Position numbers and translations under genes: made by a program
Shown here: piece by piece, positions 15,001 to 25,000 of the stretch
Layout: every line of letters begins with the position of its first letter
Numbering within the stretch: position 1 is the first letter of the stretch
Origin: Lonicera japonica
Lineage: Eukaryota; Streptophyta; Magnoliopsida; Dipsacales; Caprifoliaceae
DNA length: 64,000 bases
Assembly (NCBI GenBank): GCA_021464415.1
Contig: CM038468.1
Location: 29,066,969 to 29,130,968 of the forward strand
Direction of reading: 5' to 3'
The notes under the pieces: model-generated
Told to the model about the DNA's origin: nothing
Database searches by the model: none
Seen by the model: only the letters and a program-made list of their open reading frames with translations

Positions 15001-15729
15001 TATGGCTTCGTTATGGGCAAGCGCGTCAAACTTATTTGGTACTCTGTCTAATTCAGACATTGCTAACAATTGGGTTGCAACTATCTCTTGAGAAGTTTGA
15101 TGGTTTTGGGGGAGCTATTTTAGGACAGCTGTGTAGCTTTCTATATGTACTTTGTTATTATTTTCAGTGCCGAGTTGGATATTCGGTTTTTAGGGGTTGG
15201 TGGACTCCTTGTCCACCAAGTCTGTTTTTGGCAGTATCATTTGCATTGTTAATTGTTTTTACCAATATAAGCAATTTGTTTCTGATAAAAAAAAAACAAA
15301 AATCATATATACAAAAATATGGTATTTAATTTTAATAGAAAAATAATTTTATGTTTAAGAGGATATTTGCAAATTATTGTTAATACAAGTAAAGGTGAGT
15401 TCCGGTCTAAGTCCTAACCAAACATTAGCAAGGAATATCAAATTCCTAAAAAGGAGCTTTCCTGGAATCTAGAAGTTCAATTCCTTCCCTAAAACTCAAA
15501 CCAAACGAACCCTTAATCTAACAAGTGAGGTATCATTAGTTCATAAATATGTATGACTGGTAAATTAGCCCAGTGCTTTTGGCATGGATTATATCTAGCA
15601 TTATATGTTCCTCAATATTCTGGAGAGCAAAACAAGGAAGGAAAGGGGGAGAGATTTTACCACAAAGCGCCTGCGACCGGGAGATTTGTTCAACGACTTG
15701 ACAGCCTGAGCCTCAAATGACGTTGCCAT
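1..15729 (-). CDS. UTP20: UTP20, small subunit processome component 20 (5' part, 17 exons, runs off the left edge)
   Basis: UTP20 is a very large nucleolar HEAT-repeat scaffold of the 90S/SSU processome needed for 18S rRNA maturation. Exons I assign, 5' to 3': 15729-15661, 14010-13888, 11107-10950, 10547-10503, 10337-10259, 10155-10082, 8805-8699, 8117-7935, 7734-7540, 6421-6205, 6127-6053, 5958-5615, 4574-4376, 3942-3726, 3316-2986, 981-801 and 98 to <1. They sum to 2695 bp (about 898 codons), every junction keeps phase, and no exon has an internal stop. I recognised plant UTP20 from its N-terminus (KSLNKSPGRRRF, then FKKFSQRVEEIDI) and from segments such as ELNTAEDFISFYEEM, MRGTSSRLHSRAEQVLRLL and RSRQIVPLFLKFLGYN. 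The family protein is about 2600 residues, so roughly two thirds lies beyond the window. All introns are GT-AG except intron 8, which has a GC donor. The start codon begins the conserved MATSFEAQAVKSLNKS. No exon is disrupted, so the gene looks functional. Confidence 0.93.
286..528. mobile_element. Tourist-like MITE in UTP20 intron 16
   Basis: The left end reads GGTGTATTCGATAGAAAA and the right end, reverse-complemented, GGTCTGTTTCGTAAAAAG. The arms remain similar for about 60 bases, both reaching a motif like AAATTTAYGAGAAG. The interior (gatttggtgagatgttct) resembles the MITEs at 11540 and 14124, so it is one family. TAA precedes the left end but the matching right flank is not preserved. 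Confidence 0.6.
1455..1641. repeat. Direct repeat copy 1 flanking the LINE fragment
   Basis: The block starting taagtcttaaggccgatttc is repeated almost exactly for about 65 bases at 2483. Both copies finish with cccccacctgtggtaatcaa. This copy is shorter inside than the right-hand one. The two copies bracket the RTE fragment in UTP20 intron 15. A poly-C/poly-A run lies just to the left (about 1387-1416). Confidence 0.75.
1682..2482 (+). pseudogene. RTE-type LINE reverse transcriptase fragment
   Basis: The reading begins WWDDSVQDKVKVKRKCF and continues in an open frame (1814-2395) containing ERKTKDLDQVRCIKDE, the RT region KAVGPDSIPIEVWKGLGD and EEWRRSTLIPIYKNKGD. About 70 residues are then missing. 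The text resumes with TMEAI and, after a frameshift, VFIDLEKAYDRVPRE (RT motif A with its catalytic Asp). Neither the endonuclease nor the rest of RT is present. It is a dead fragment in UTP20 intron 15, opposite in orientation to the gene. Confidence 0.85.
2483..2758. repeat. Direct repeat copy 2 flanking the LINE fragment
   Basis: The first 65 bases match 1455-1520, and the copy ends with the same cccccacctgtggtaatcaa. It has about 90 more internal bases than copy 1. The sequence continuing to 2949 ends in ttttgccatccc, roughly the inverse of the gggacggcaacag near its start, so the whole may be an older inverted-end element that received the LINE piece. Confidence 0.65.
3412..3695. mobile_element. 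Foldback MITE, copy 1 (UTP20 intron 14)
   Basis: The two halves are inverted copies: TTTTTGACTTTGC and CAAAATTAGAC on the left return as GTCTAATTTTGTGTGTAG and GCAAAGTTAAAAAAA on the right. A poly-C run sits in the left arm near 3450. It is the same family as 8338-8616: both contain gcaTGCAGG and repeated gattccc/aatctc motifs. Confidence 0.65.
4575..5614. other. UTP20 intron 12, no recognised element
   Basis: This 1040-bp intron contains a 90-codon plus-strand ORF (5018-5290) rich in Lys and Arg (KFEKDKRKLKRKRPS) that I do not recognise. I found no splice partner, paralog or promoter for it, so I do not call it a gene. A purine-rich tract (gagagagaggggggg) occurs near 4990. Confidence 0.4.
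6526..7509 (-). mobile_element. Complete TRIM retrotransposon (UTP20 intron 9)
   Basis: Two near-identical terminal repeats, 6526-6735 and 7307-7509, start TG and end CA on either strand. They differ by two substitutions and a 7-bp indel. The element is flanked by a perfect 5-bp target duplication, CAAAC (6521-6525 and 7510-7514). Read on the minus strand, the 5' LTR is followed by TGGTATCAGAG, a primer site for initiator Met-tRNA (7296-7306), and the 3' LTR is preceded by a polypurine AGGGGAGA (6736-6743). The 571-bp interior has no gag or pol, so it is a non-autonomous terminal-repeat retrotransposon in miniature. It lies 30 bases downstream of exon 9. Confidence 0.93.
6824..7056. repeat. 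65-bp minisatellite inside the TRIM
   Basis: Units begin at 6824, 6888, 6953 and 7018 (spacing 64, 65, 65). Each contains ggctagggtttta, then atggaagagaatgg, ggttagggtttacacgctgg and agaaacaca. Every unit carries two AGGGTTT cores, the reverse of the plant telo-box AAACCCT. Confidence 0.85.
7933..7934 (-). other. Non-canonical GC splice donor of UTP20 intron 8
   Basis: Exon 8 ends GCCGAAG and the intron begins GCAAAT. The next acceptor (gtgtgcag before GCTCAGATG) is in the matching phase and rebuilds KLAEGSDAVVQ. No GT in the vicinity gives the correct phase, so a GC-AG intron is the best reading. Confidence 0.7.
8338..8616. mobile_element. Foldback MITE, copy 2 (UTP20 intron 7)
   Basis: This is a long inverted repeat with a small centre. 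CCCATTTTATATGTAAAATT on the left is the exact inverse of a block at about 8579-8600. The similarity continues inward through TCATAATCATTTGACT and the TGCATG/TGCAGG region. Each arm is about 100 bp or more, so a transcript could fold into a hairpin. Confidence 0.75.
9549..9902. mobile_element. Possible solo LTR-like fragment (UTP20 intron 6)
   Basis: The segment starts TGATGCGGAATAC and ends TTTTCTACATCA, so its outermost five bases are inverted repeats. It contains a TATA-like ggttataaatatg followed by a C/T-rich stretch, as LTR promoters do. I see no target-site duplication (flanks tcgta and aatag), so the assignment is weak. Confidence 0.35.
11540..11960. mobile_element. Tourist-like MITE, decayed (UTP20 intron 2)
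   Basis: The left end TAA-GGGTCTGTTAGATAAAAAG matches the 14124 family, and the interior shares gatttgatgagatgttct and ttttccatgg. The right half repeats the same motifs in inverse order (aatagaacatctcaggaaat, tccaactactcata). The terminal right arm is worn. Confidence 0.55.
11961..12902. other. UTP20 intron 2, unclassified less AT-rich stretch
   Basis: About 12085-12290 is richer in G and C than its surroundings and contains only short ORFs. About 12440-12700 has C/T-rich tracts. I find no terminal repeats, polymerase III boxes or coding similarity, so I leave it unassigned. Confidence 0.3.
12903..13171. mobile_element. Tourist (PIF/Harbinger) MITE, well preserved (UTP20 intron 2)
   Basis: The terminal inverted repeats are about 38 bp and nearly perfect: GGCTCCGTTTGATTGCAAA followed by TGGAAAAGGAAAATAAA in both arms. 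The element is 269 bp, non-coding, and flanked by TAA at both ends (12900-12902 and 13172-13174), the 3-bp target duplication typical of Harbinger elements. Confidence 0.88.
14124..14386. mobile_element. Tourist-like MITE (UTP20 intron 1)
   Basis: The ends are GGGTCTGTTTAATAAAA and, inverse, GGGCCCGTTCTATAAG, flanked by TTA on both sides (14121-14123 and 14387-14389). It belongs to the same family as the copies at 286 and 11540. It abuts the next MITE, sharing the TTA between them. Confidence 0.75.
14390..15512. mobile_element. Second Tourist-like MITE, split by a LINE (UTP20 intron 1)
   Basis: The left end GGTTTCATTTAGTTC matches the inverse of the right end (GGGTTCGTTTGGTTTGAG), and the element is flanked by TTA (14387-14389 and 15513-15515). 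Without the LINE and its duplicated target it would be about 420 bp. Internal matching motifs include ttcccaggaaagg on the left and ctttcctggaatc on the right. Confidence 0.7.
14615..15302 (+). mobile_element. 5'-truncated L1-type LINE (3' end only)
   Basis: A 14-bp target duplication, TCATATATACAAAA, is present at 14601-14614 and 15303-15316, and the insert ends in an A-rich tail. The coding remnant is the zinc-knuckle (zf-RVT) region after reverse transcriptase: WCILCKEQGESIDHLLLHC (C-x2-C then H-x4-C), then WCLWQERNARIF in another frame. At least one frameshift and stops show that it is dead. Typical plant L1 5' truncation explains its small size. Confidence 0.92.
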
Positions 15730-16017
15730 TGGAAATTCTAAGAACTTGTATACTGCTAAATTATGGGAAAGGTTACAATTCCTGCAATAACATTTAACAA
15801 GATAAACAAAATTAAGGATAGTTATGGAATCGTCAAGTATTAAATGAGTCTGAAGCAAATTAGTAAAGCTATGCTACTCAATGCAGTAAATGCATAAAAA
15901 ACCCGAATATCTTGTTCAAATAGACAGTTTTAATCTTACTTTGCTTTTGGCATCCACTTAATGAAACTCAATACATGGGACGAGCAACCAAATGTGACTT
16001 GCGGCTTTGAGAAAGCC

Positions 16018-16999
16018 AATGTTCTAAAAATCGTGAATTGGAAATCGATCAGCAAGGTGGGGGAGGGGGGATTTTTCATTTTATCAGGGATAAATCGGAA
16101 AAAATTGGATATGTACTTTTCACCATATAAATAATATATTATATAAGAATATGCTAAATAAAACATAATAGTAGCAAAATGGACATTTATATATTAATCG
16201 AAACAAAGTACCAAGCATGTAGAACTATGACAATGCTTAGAAACTACCACAAGATTTAATTGGTAGAATTACTATCAAAAACTCATTAAATGGAAATGCA
16301 CAGAATTACTACCACAGTACCACAAAATTCGAAATGCACAGAATCTGTCATATGAACTAAAATTTCGAAATGCACAGAATCTGTCATCAGACTCGACACT
16401 CAACAGTATATAACTACATTTAGTTATTTACACAATTACTCTTTAATTGTTGACTATATTTAGTTATTTACACAATTACTCTTTAATGGTTGACTTCTTG
16501 TTGATTCTTAAAAAGTTAAAAGAGCAATTCATTGATTAATTATTACCTTATATGCTTGTTGTGTCCTTAACTCGTTGAAACAGAGCAGCAGAGAGATTGA
16601 GAGGCACGGCAGTCGAGTGGGAGAGAGGCGAGGTCGAGACGGCAGTCAGTCAAGTGGGAGAGGCGAGGTCGACTGAGAGATAGAGAGAGGAACGGCGAGG
16701 TCGAGTGAGGTCGAGTGAGAGATAGAGAGAGGAACGGCCGAGTGAGAGATAGAGAGAGGAACGGCGAGGTCGAGTGGGTTTGAATGTCGTCGAGTGAAGG
16801 AGAGAAAACGAATAGGGTTTGGGTAAGAAAACGAGGTCGTTTACTTTGGTAACGTTAAAAAAAAAATTCAATTTATCGCGATAAATCGGCGATAAATTTT
16901 CAATAAGTTGCCGATATTTTCAGCTGATTGTGAAAAATCCGATCGGTGCCTTGCCGATTTTCGATAAATCGCCAATAAATGCCGATTTTTAGAACATTA
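16018..16999. mobile_element. MULE-type non-autonomous element A
   Basis: Inverted ends AATGTTCTAAAAATCG (left) and CGATTTTTAGAACATT (right) bound 982 bp, flanked by 9-bp direct repeats GAGAAAGCC (16009-16017) and GAGAAAGCA (17000-17008). A 9-bp duplication is the Mutator-superfamily signature. The interior has no transposase and contains a GA/CG-rich minisatellite. It lies 289 bp upstream of the UTP20 start codon. Confidence 0.85.
16600..16790. repeat. Minisatellite within MULE A
   Basis: Units built from gaggtcgagt, gagagatagagagagg and aacggcgaggtcgag recur irregularly about four times. The short ORF reading through it is a by-product of the repeat. Confidence 0.65.
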
Positions 17000-17017
17000 G
17001 AGAAAGCAATTTGGTAC

Positions 17018-17709
17018 AGTGTTCTAAAAATCGGGATTTTTTGTCAATAAATTTGCCAAAAATCGAAAATCGGGAGTTTCCCGATTCGATTTCCATGAAT
17101 CGGTTGGGAAAATTGGCTGGGTCAAAAATCGGACCAAAATTGGAAAATAATCGAAAACTAGAAGACAACTGTGGTGAAGAAGAAAAATAAGACTTTGGCG
17201 AAGAAGAAGAAGACAACTGTGGCGAAGAAGAAAAATAAGACTTTGGCGAAGAAGACGACAATTGTGGCGAAGAAGAAAAATAAGACTTTGGTGAAGAAGA
17301 AGAAGAACTGTGGCGAAGAAGTGGCGGCTAGGTTTTAAGAGAGAGTCTCAATTGCTTTTAAGTTTATTTTTTTTTATTTTTGTATTCAAGCCCAATATTT
17401 TAAGTTATTTCATTTTGATCCATTTTAAGTTTTAAATTTTACAGAAGCACTCCTTAAATTTTGGGTATGCATATTTTGTTACTTGAATGTTGAAAAATTA
17501 ATATTAATTTGAAAGATATATTATATTTTATTAGTATTATGTTATTTTAAAAACTATTTATGAGTATAAAAATGTTATTATATTTATTTAATTCCCATTT
17601 TTTCAAATTATGGGTTTGCCGATTAACCCCTGATTTTTTCCGATTTCTCCAAAAATTCCGAATTTCCACCTCGTCGATCTAGGTCCGATTTACGATTTTT
17701 AGAACATTG
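17018..17709. mobile_element. MULE-type non-autonomous element B
   Basis: The ends GTGTTCTAAAAATCGGGA and, inverse, AATGTTCTAAAAATCGTAAA are the same TIR family as element A. The flanking 9-bp repeats are perfect: ATTTGGTAC at 17009-17017 and 17710-17718. The 692-bp element inserted 18 bases to the right of element A's end and carries no coding sequence. Confidence 0.9.
17165..17330. repeat. Minisatellite within MULE B
   Basis: The motif aaaaataagactttggcgaa followed by gaagaagacaactgtggcg recurs about three times with unequal GAA runs. Confidence 0.7.
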
Positions 17710-17718
17710 ATTTGGTAC

Positions 17719-20700
17719 TCCTAGAGTCATAAGGAGTAGGCCTACATACAATACCTTTACAAGCCTAAACGGTATATAATTATCCTTCTTATGCTACATA
17801 TAACACCCATTATGGGTTCTCTTAATAAGTCACCTATAAAAACAAAAATCTTATTCATGTGCACATCATTCAGCTTATATATGTCTTGCATTGACATCCT
17901 AAAAATAGAACCAAACCTATATCCAATCAATTACCATCATCTACGCACCCCAAAATAAAAGGGCTTATTAAAGCAGTAGTCTATGAAGTATAGACACAGC
18001 ACGCGACACGTTTTGACATAGAACATGGGGGGCACGTTCTTAATTATATATATATGCAATGAACATTATAAATATTTAAGAATTTGATCAAATGAAACTA
18101 GATTGCATTAATAATCCAAATACTCAAAACATGATCACTAAATTTTTCCATAATTAAAGCATCAAAAAGCATACATAGACTAAATTGTTCCATACAATGA
18201 TAGAAAACAAAAGGGGAATATAAAATTAACAATCATTAATCGACTCAACATCACTAAATCGACTCAACATTAACCGCTTCAATATCTTGAACTTCATCCC
18301 TAAATACCACTGACTCCAAGTCCGGCTCATCAAGAGAGAGACTTACCATTTGAAGTGCTCCAACAATTATTTAGGTTAGTTCTGTTTTATATGGAAAAGA
18401 ATTAATTATGTACTTTTCCACATAATTCGAATCCAAGTGCTTTCACATTTTCGAAAATATATCAATTTTGATAATGATTAAATGAATTAAGTTTTATCAA
18501 TTATTCCTTACGTATCCACATAATTCAAATCCAAGTGCCCTGATTAATTTTCGAAATAAATCAATTTCGAAAATGATTATATGAACACAAAATCATGCTC
18601 CATTAATTACTAACTTAGTACTAAACCTGCCCCATTTAAAAATACCATGTAGAGACAGAGAAAGACAGCTATTGTAAAAATTGTATACGTAGAAATATGC
18701 AGAGCAATCAGCTATGGTAAAACACGTACATGTGTATATGTAGAAACTAGAGAGAGACGGAGATTGAGATAGATAGAGATAGATAGAGAGAGAGAGAGTA
18801 GTGTACCTTTTATGGGATGCTGGAGAGAAGTTGTCAACGGGAAGTTGGGGCTGAGAGTTGTCGTCAATGGCTGAGAGTTGGGGCTAGGGTTTTGTTTTGG
18901 TGAGAGAGTCAGTTCGGCGGTGGTGCACCGGTTCGGCGGTGGTGGTGGAATTCTTTTGGCGAGAAAGAGAGGAGTTGGGGCTAGGGTTTCTGTTGTGCAA
19001 GAAAAAACTTAAAACCCAATTTGTAGGTTTTTGTGAGAGAGAGAGAGAGAGACGGGTGCAAGAAAATACAAACTGTAGGTTTTAGTTAGGTTTTAAGTTT
19101 TTTCTTGCACCCACACAATTAGTATTTAATTCACTCTTTGGTCCAATCTTTTTTTACTATCGTATATTGGGTCTTATCAGGTAACTTTTATTTTTACTAG
19201 ATTATAACCCGTGCTATGCATGAGCGGTTTAATAAAAATTGTGCCTATACCAAAAATTATTACAAAAAGGAATTATCAACTATAATTCTACAAATGAATT
19301 AGAAATTTTATACCATTTTGTTTATAAAATTGAAAAAAAATTCAAATTGATCTATAATATAATAGTAAAAATAAGTTATAATCAAAGTATGAAGACAAAC
19401 ACCAATTTGTAAATTCTTGAGATGTGTAAGTTAAGATTAATTAAGCGAACAAATATTTCTCTTTATTAATAATCGAGGAGATTAACAATGTAGCTAATTA
19501 ATTCATGCATTAATGACTGACCCGTGGCAGTCCCACAACAAATCCTTCTCACTCCTCCCATTTTATATATATACTATTAGATTTTTTAAATTAAGTAAAA
19601 TCTAAGTCTTTCCCTTAATTCTATAAATAAATAAAAAAGAAGCCTTTCATCCAATAAGTCAAACTCTTGATCTTAAAATAAAAGTAAAAGTTACCTATCA
19701 CTAAGCTAACCCCTCTATTTAAGGGGGAGATATTGATACCCTTAAAAACTTTTGGTAACACTTTCACTTTTTATTCGATTCTTCAAAACCGTGTAAGGTG
19801 TATGTTATTCGGTTATAAATGATCGAATATAAACTTGATAATGCATTATTTAGTTTTCAAAGATCGAGTATATAGACTTATACTCGGCCCTCAAAAATTG
19901 AGTAACAAACAACTTATTCGATTTTGAATGATCAAATAAAAGAAAGAGTATTTTGAAGAAATATTGGAAGTGCTAATATCTTCGCCCTTATTTAAAATTC
20001 GATAAATGTTACTTTTTTTTATTTAAAACGGACTAAGTTTTTGCGGAATTATATCAATGATTGATATTTTAATGGTAGTAATGCAAATGTACCTGTGCAC
20101 GAAACACCATTACCATCTTATATTGGAGTAGGATAATATATTCACTACTTCCATAAAAGAAATGTGATTTTTACTGTGACAACTCAAATGTAATATTCAT
20201 TTTTTCACTCTAAAATAAAAAATAAAATAAAAAAGTGAACTTAAAAAGTATGCCTACAATAATATTAACATTTGTAAATATTACTTATGCTTGCAACATG
20301 CTTATGTTGCAAATGATGATGCATAAGCATTATTCTATGCCTAGTTAACATATATTATTAATTTGTACATATTTGTAATAAAATTTCATAAAAAGATATA
20401 TAATGTGTGTAATGGCTTTAACTTTGCTATAAACTCAAACTGAACCCAATTTTAGATTATAAATAAGAAACAAATTGTTCCAACAATCTTGTTCATGTAT
20501 TCGTCTGTCCTTATCGCAAGGAGTTAAGGGATTTAAAATAAAATTGATAGGGAACATGTTTGACTTTTCATCGTTATCTCACTTTTTTGATGGTATGATT
20601 GTGTATGGCTTCTACTATTGCTATTGGGCTTATGGGTCACTTAATAACATATCTTATTATTCTTATAGGCGCCTTCGCATGCATGGTAAACCGTGTTTTG

Positions 20701-20744
20701 CCCTTTTTACTATCCCAATTCATTGGCTTCCTCTTCTGGTCAGG
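17719..20744. other. Intergenic, no confident gene
   Basis: AT-rich sequence with microsatellites (18770-18800, 19030-19052). On the minus strand, 18890-18807 reads like a leader (AAACCCTA telo-box, C-rich, followed by GTACAC). A stop-terminated stretch near 18340-18250 reads DEPDLESVVFRDEVQDIEAV. I cannot join them into a gene. At about 19195-19245 the phrase ctagattataacccgtgcta resembles plant Helitron ends, but no other Helitron signal is seen. Confidence 0.3.
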
Positions 20745-21170
20745 TAGGCAAAGTTGAATTCAAATGGCATGGCTCAGGATGTCCTAGGTAGAGCGACAAC
20801 TAGGGGCATTTTAGAGATCACAATGGGACTGTCATTAGAACTTTTTCTTTTTAATGTTGGTGTTGGTTCGGCCTTCTTTGCAGAGATTTCAATAGCAATT
20901 TAGGATATAAAGTATGCTTATGAGCTATGCCCTGTTGTTCAGTGCTTGCCATCTTCTTCTTATTTACCCCCAGACGAGTCGTCATAAGGTGGCATAACTG
21001 TAAGGAACTTCTCTCTAGTATGCACTTATAATGCTTCGACATTTAAGGAAAGGAAATGCTAGCGTTGATGGGCTTGAACATCTGGTTCCAGATTGGTAGG
21101 ATACGACTCCTCCTCAAGTAGGTACCATAATGGGGTGTGACATACCATCTCTCCGTACATATAGATTCAA
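20745..21170 (+). pseudogene. LINE RNase H-domain relic at the edge of unit A
   Basis: With frameshifts and stops, the plus strand reads fragments of the RNase H domain found at the 3' end of plant L1 LINEs: KVNSNG-like start, RDHNGTVIRTFSFNVGVGSA, AEISIAI. A tail corresponding to W-x-PP then D-x-SLxTYRF follows. The second half is shared with 31731-32050, so this relic predates the tandem duplication. Confidence 0.6.
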
Positions 21171-22025
21171 ATTCCACTAGTTATTACAATGTCCTAAATC
21201 CTGTTAAAAGGTTTAAACGTCCTAGACCTAATTAATCATGGTGCAGTATGAGATGGCAGGTTTACAGTCCAAATCCAAAATGCATATTTCCTTTTGTATT
21301 TTTTCGTTTTAGTGCATGGTCGATCTCTAATTTCTTTGGTTTATTCAGTTTTTGTGGGCTTGTATATAAAGGCCATCGTCAAGATTTAGTTTTGGTTTTA
21401 ACAATTATTTCAAGGAAGCTAGGTTCATGTTCCTTTCTCTTTTCTTTAGTTGTCACCAAGTCTAGCTTTTTAGACTCACTTTCATATTCATTATTTATAA
21501 AATAACATTCTAGCTCCCTAAATTTTCGAAGCTTGAGTTTCTTTTAGAAAAAAAAAATCCACTTTCTTTTTTACAATTAGTGGTTTAAAACAAACCTTAT
21601 TTCTTACCGTGAGTTTTCATACATCTTAATGAACTCTTAATCTGGAACATAATATATTGTTATTTCAAGGTTGAAACATTTCAAATCCTTACCTAACTCT
21701 ATGATATCTTCTCATTTATTTTAGTAATCGGTATCTTACTATAAATATAAAAAAGAAAATTTCAACCATCTTACATGCCAATTAATGAAACTATCCTTTT
21801 ACATAGGACCTATGAAACAATATATATGATATATATATATATTGCATTTTCATGTTACCAATAATGTATGTTACACCATATACGTGTTTATAGGATAAAA
21901 CATGACGATAAGTACTTAAAAATAAAATGTTATAAATTAAAGGATAAAGCAACTTGATCATTAATTTGTAGAATTTAGATGATACATGTTTTCTAATAAT
22001 AAATCCTTAAAAGTGTCGTCTTCAT

Positions 22026-25000
22026 CTAGTAGAGGATGCGATTACTTTGCTTACCAAAAATTCCAGGGCCATAAGTAGATTTGATCATATCCCAAAGGAG
22101 GGGAAACTGCAAGGACACAAACAACATCACGGGTACGCATGACAGTGTCACCACAGGAATAATAATCCAAGATCCTTTCTTTCCAATCACAAGCTGAAGT
22201 GTGGCACCAAAGGCTACCATCATAAATATAATTGAGAGGAACAATGTTGCAAGACCAATAATTAGTCTCTTAGGTAAGGCATAAAGGAAATCAGCTTCTC
22301 CATAGCGGGATGTGAGAATGGACAAGAACATTAACACCGAAGAAGTAGATGCGAAAAGAGCAAGCGCATCAGATAAAGCAAATACTATAAAAGCGGGTTC
22401 AGACATAAACATTGGAAATCCTGTGTCGCCATTATTTCCACCAGGTACTGTAATGGCAGCTGCAAAGACTATAGTGACAATAAGAGCTGCTACAATTGTG
22501 CATGAATTAGATGTATCTTTCATCCATTGCTCTCCTTCTTTGACCAAGTCTTGGTGTGACTCAGTAAAAACCATCGCAGGCGTCTGCCCTCTGGAGTTTA
22601 TTTGTTTTTTGTCTTGTTTCAACATGAATTCTTCCACCGCCTATATTAAATTTGGTGATATTAGAATCGCAATCGATATCCACATGTCTATGCACATGCA
22701 GATGTACATAATAACAATATGAATATATTTTGATGTACTAAGCGCATACACAACGATTTTGTTGTGTAGAGTAAGGAAGATGTGTGTTGTAAAAATGGCA
22801 AAGCATAAAATTAAGTTACACTAAATTTGTTGTGCTACAGGGAACTTTTAGTAGCTTAGGTTCCAAACTAAGAAGAGTAGTTCGTTTGAGTTGCAAAAGG
22901 AGAACTCTTGTTTTGTTTGGCAACCAAACAGATCGATAACCTAAACGTACAATAGTTGTTCTTTTGGAATTTTTTCCTTTAATACCAAATAGACAAACAT
23001 ATAACACTTTTACTAAAATTTATCCAACACCACCACAAAACACCTCAGGTAAATTTATCCTACCTACTTCACATAATTTAAGCATTATGGACACTCGAAT
23101 GGTTGATTAACCAACTTAAAGAAGAAAAATTAAATTTCAATTATATACTCTTTTTTTGCTGATAAAATTTATTACCTTAAACCACTGCAATTCACGTTGT
23201 ACTTGAAGAGCCGCGCCAGCTGCACTGTTTCTGAGATTGAGTTTTTGTTGACTTTCCAAGTCTAGGGACCCGGCCAAATGTAGACAGTTGTTCCTCAATT
23301 TATCTAGTGCATTCAGAAATAAGTGTTTATGCTCAACTTGATATATTATGTTGAATATGTTTTCATGGCGATAAACAATTGCAATATGAAATAATGATCG
23401 ATTCATGTCGTCATTAAGATATATCGCACTAGGAAACCAGGCCAAAATCTCTTCGATGATTTCATGAACTCCAATACGTGATGCGGTAATGAGCGGCTCT
23501 CCAAGTATTGCAGACACTTTTGAGTGATCCAATTTGATAACTTCCGAGCAAAGGCATTTTACTAGTTCTAGTGCCTGATGATTGGTTGTCTTTATATCTC
23601 GAATGCTCCTTATTTGTGGAACTGTCAGTCAAATAATGCACTTAGTTTAATGAATAAATTCCATGCCTACATGAACCTAACAAAGACATAAAAAAGGTAC
23701 CTGATATTTCCGCAATTTTCCAAAATAATCCATGGAGCTTTTGCTTGACTATATGAAAAAAATTCAAATATTGTAAATATATATAATGTACATTACTGTA
23801 AATATATATGGTTGACATTAACGATAACAACCTAAGAGTAATGTGATGGTGGACATTTTCTACCGTAGACTATGGTGGGTACACTATTAAACTAACACAT
23901 TTTGTCGTATTTAATAATAATGATCTTTTATTCTTACAATAACTATATCAATGATATTTGATAACGATATGTGCTACATGTTCTTACTAATCTATGATAA
24001 GTAGTAATATCTATGGTGAAACTTATCACTACTTTGCTCGTATATTCCCACTGGAATACCCATAAAATTCTATAAAACTTAAAACAAGAAATTAAATGGT
24101 TTTTTTATTTGAGAAAGTTCCCAAACCAAAATAATGGGTTCATACAAACATAAGTCGAACACGCAATGCGTATGTAGTTCTCATGAATATATTTTGAAAA
24201 AGTACTAGTTTAATAAAAAACACTAGTTGTTAATGCATTTAGGTTGTTTGATGGTGAGGGTTCACTTCTTGTTGGAAGCATATATATATATATATATTGT
24301 CATGGGAAAAAATAATTATAGGGGCAAAACTTAAAATCGAAATTTTGATGCAATATTATGGCAGTTGAAATCCCTCCACCTTGTAGATAATAATAGTATA
24401 GATTAAAGTGCTAAACCACATTTTTGAATTATTTCTTTCCATTGTAGCGCTTGTTTTCACAATCGACCCTAAAATGTAACATTTCTCTGTTTTAAAAGTT
24501 AAGAGTCACAATTAATCTTTTTATAATACTTCAAGAAAAATTAAATCGAAATTTCAACATATATAGTCATTCATTATCTATTCCCATGCCTCTGTTCATT
24601 AAAAAAAAGTTATGGATGAAAGGGTTTGAAACCTAAAGATTTATAACAATATATAATACCTTATCACTAAGCCACTTCACATATCTATCAATTTCTTGTT
24701 TAAATTATATGTATCTCAATCGCACAAACATGCGTGTACTCGTAAAATTTTACCTTATATATAAGAATGGCACTTAAGTGTTATATTTGTGTGGCGTCTT
24801 CTATTTGACATTAATTTAAAAGAAGCACTTGGTAACCCCTGTAACTTTTGTTAGGGTGATATTATAGGTCCAAGAGAGTGAAATAATTGAATCTCTCTCA
24901 ACATTTTGCAAGTGCATCGATCTAGTACCCTTCCTCCCCCTTGATGTTATAGTCATTTATGTATGTTTGTTAATATATATGTATATACTTATACACACGT

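Noticed and set aside
19190..19250. Helitron 5' end
   Set aside because: Only one phrase resembles Helitron ends; no 3' hairpin with CTRR or captured sequence was found.
22312..22722. 136-codon plus-strand ORF, also present at 33781-34191
   Set aside because: It is antisense to the PGG exon in both gene copies, and its conservation follows from the coding strand.
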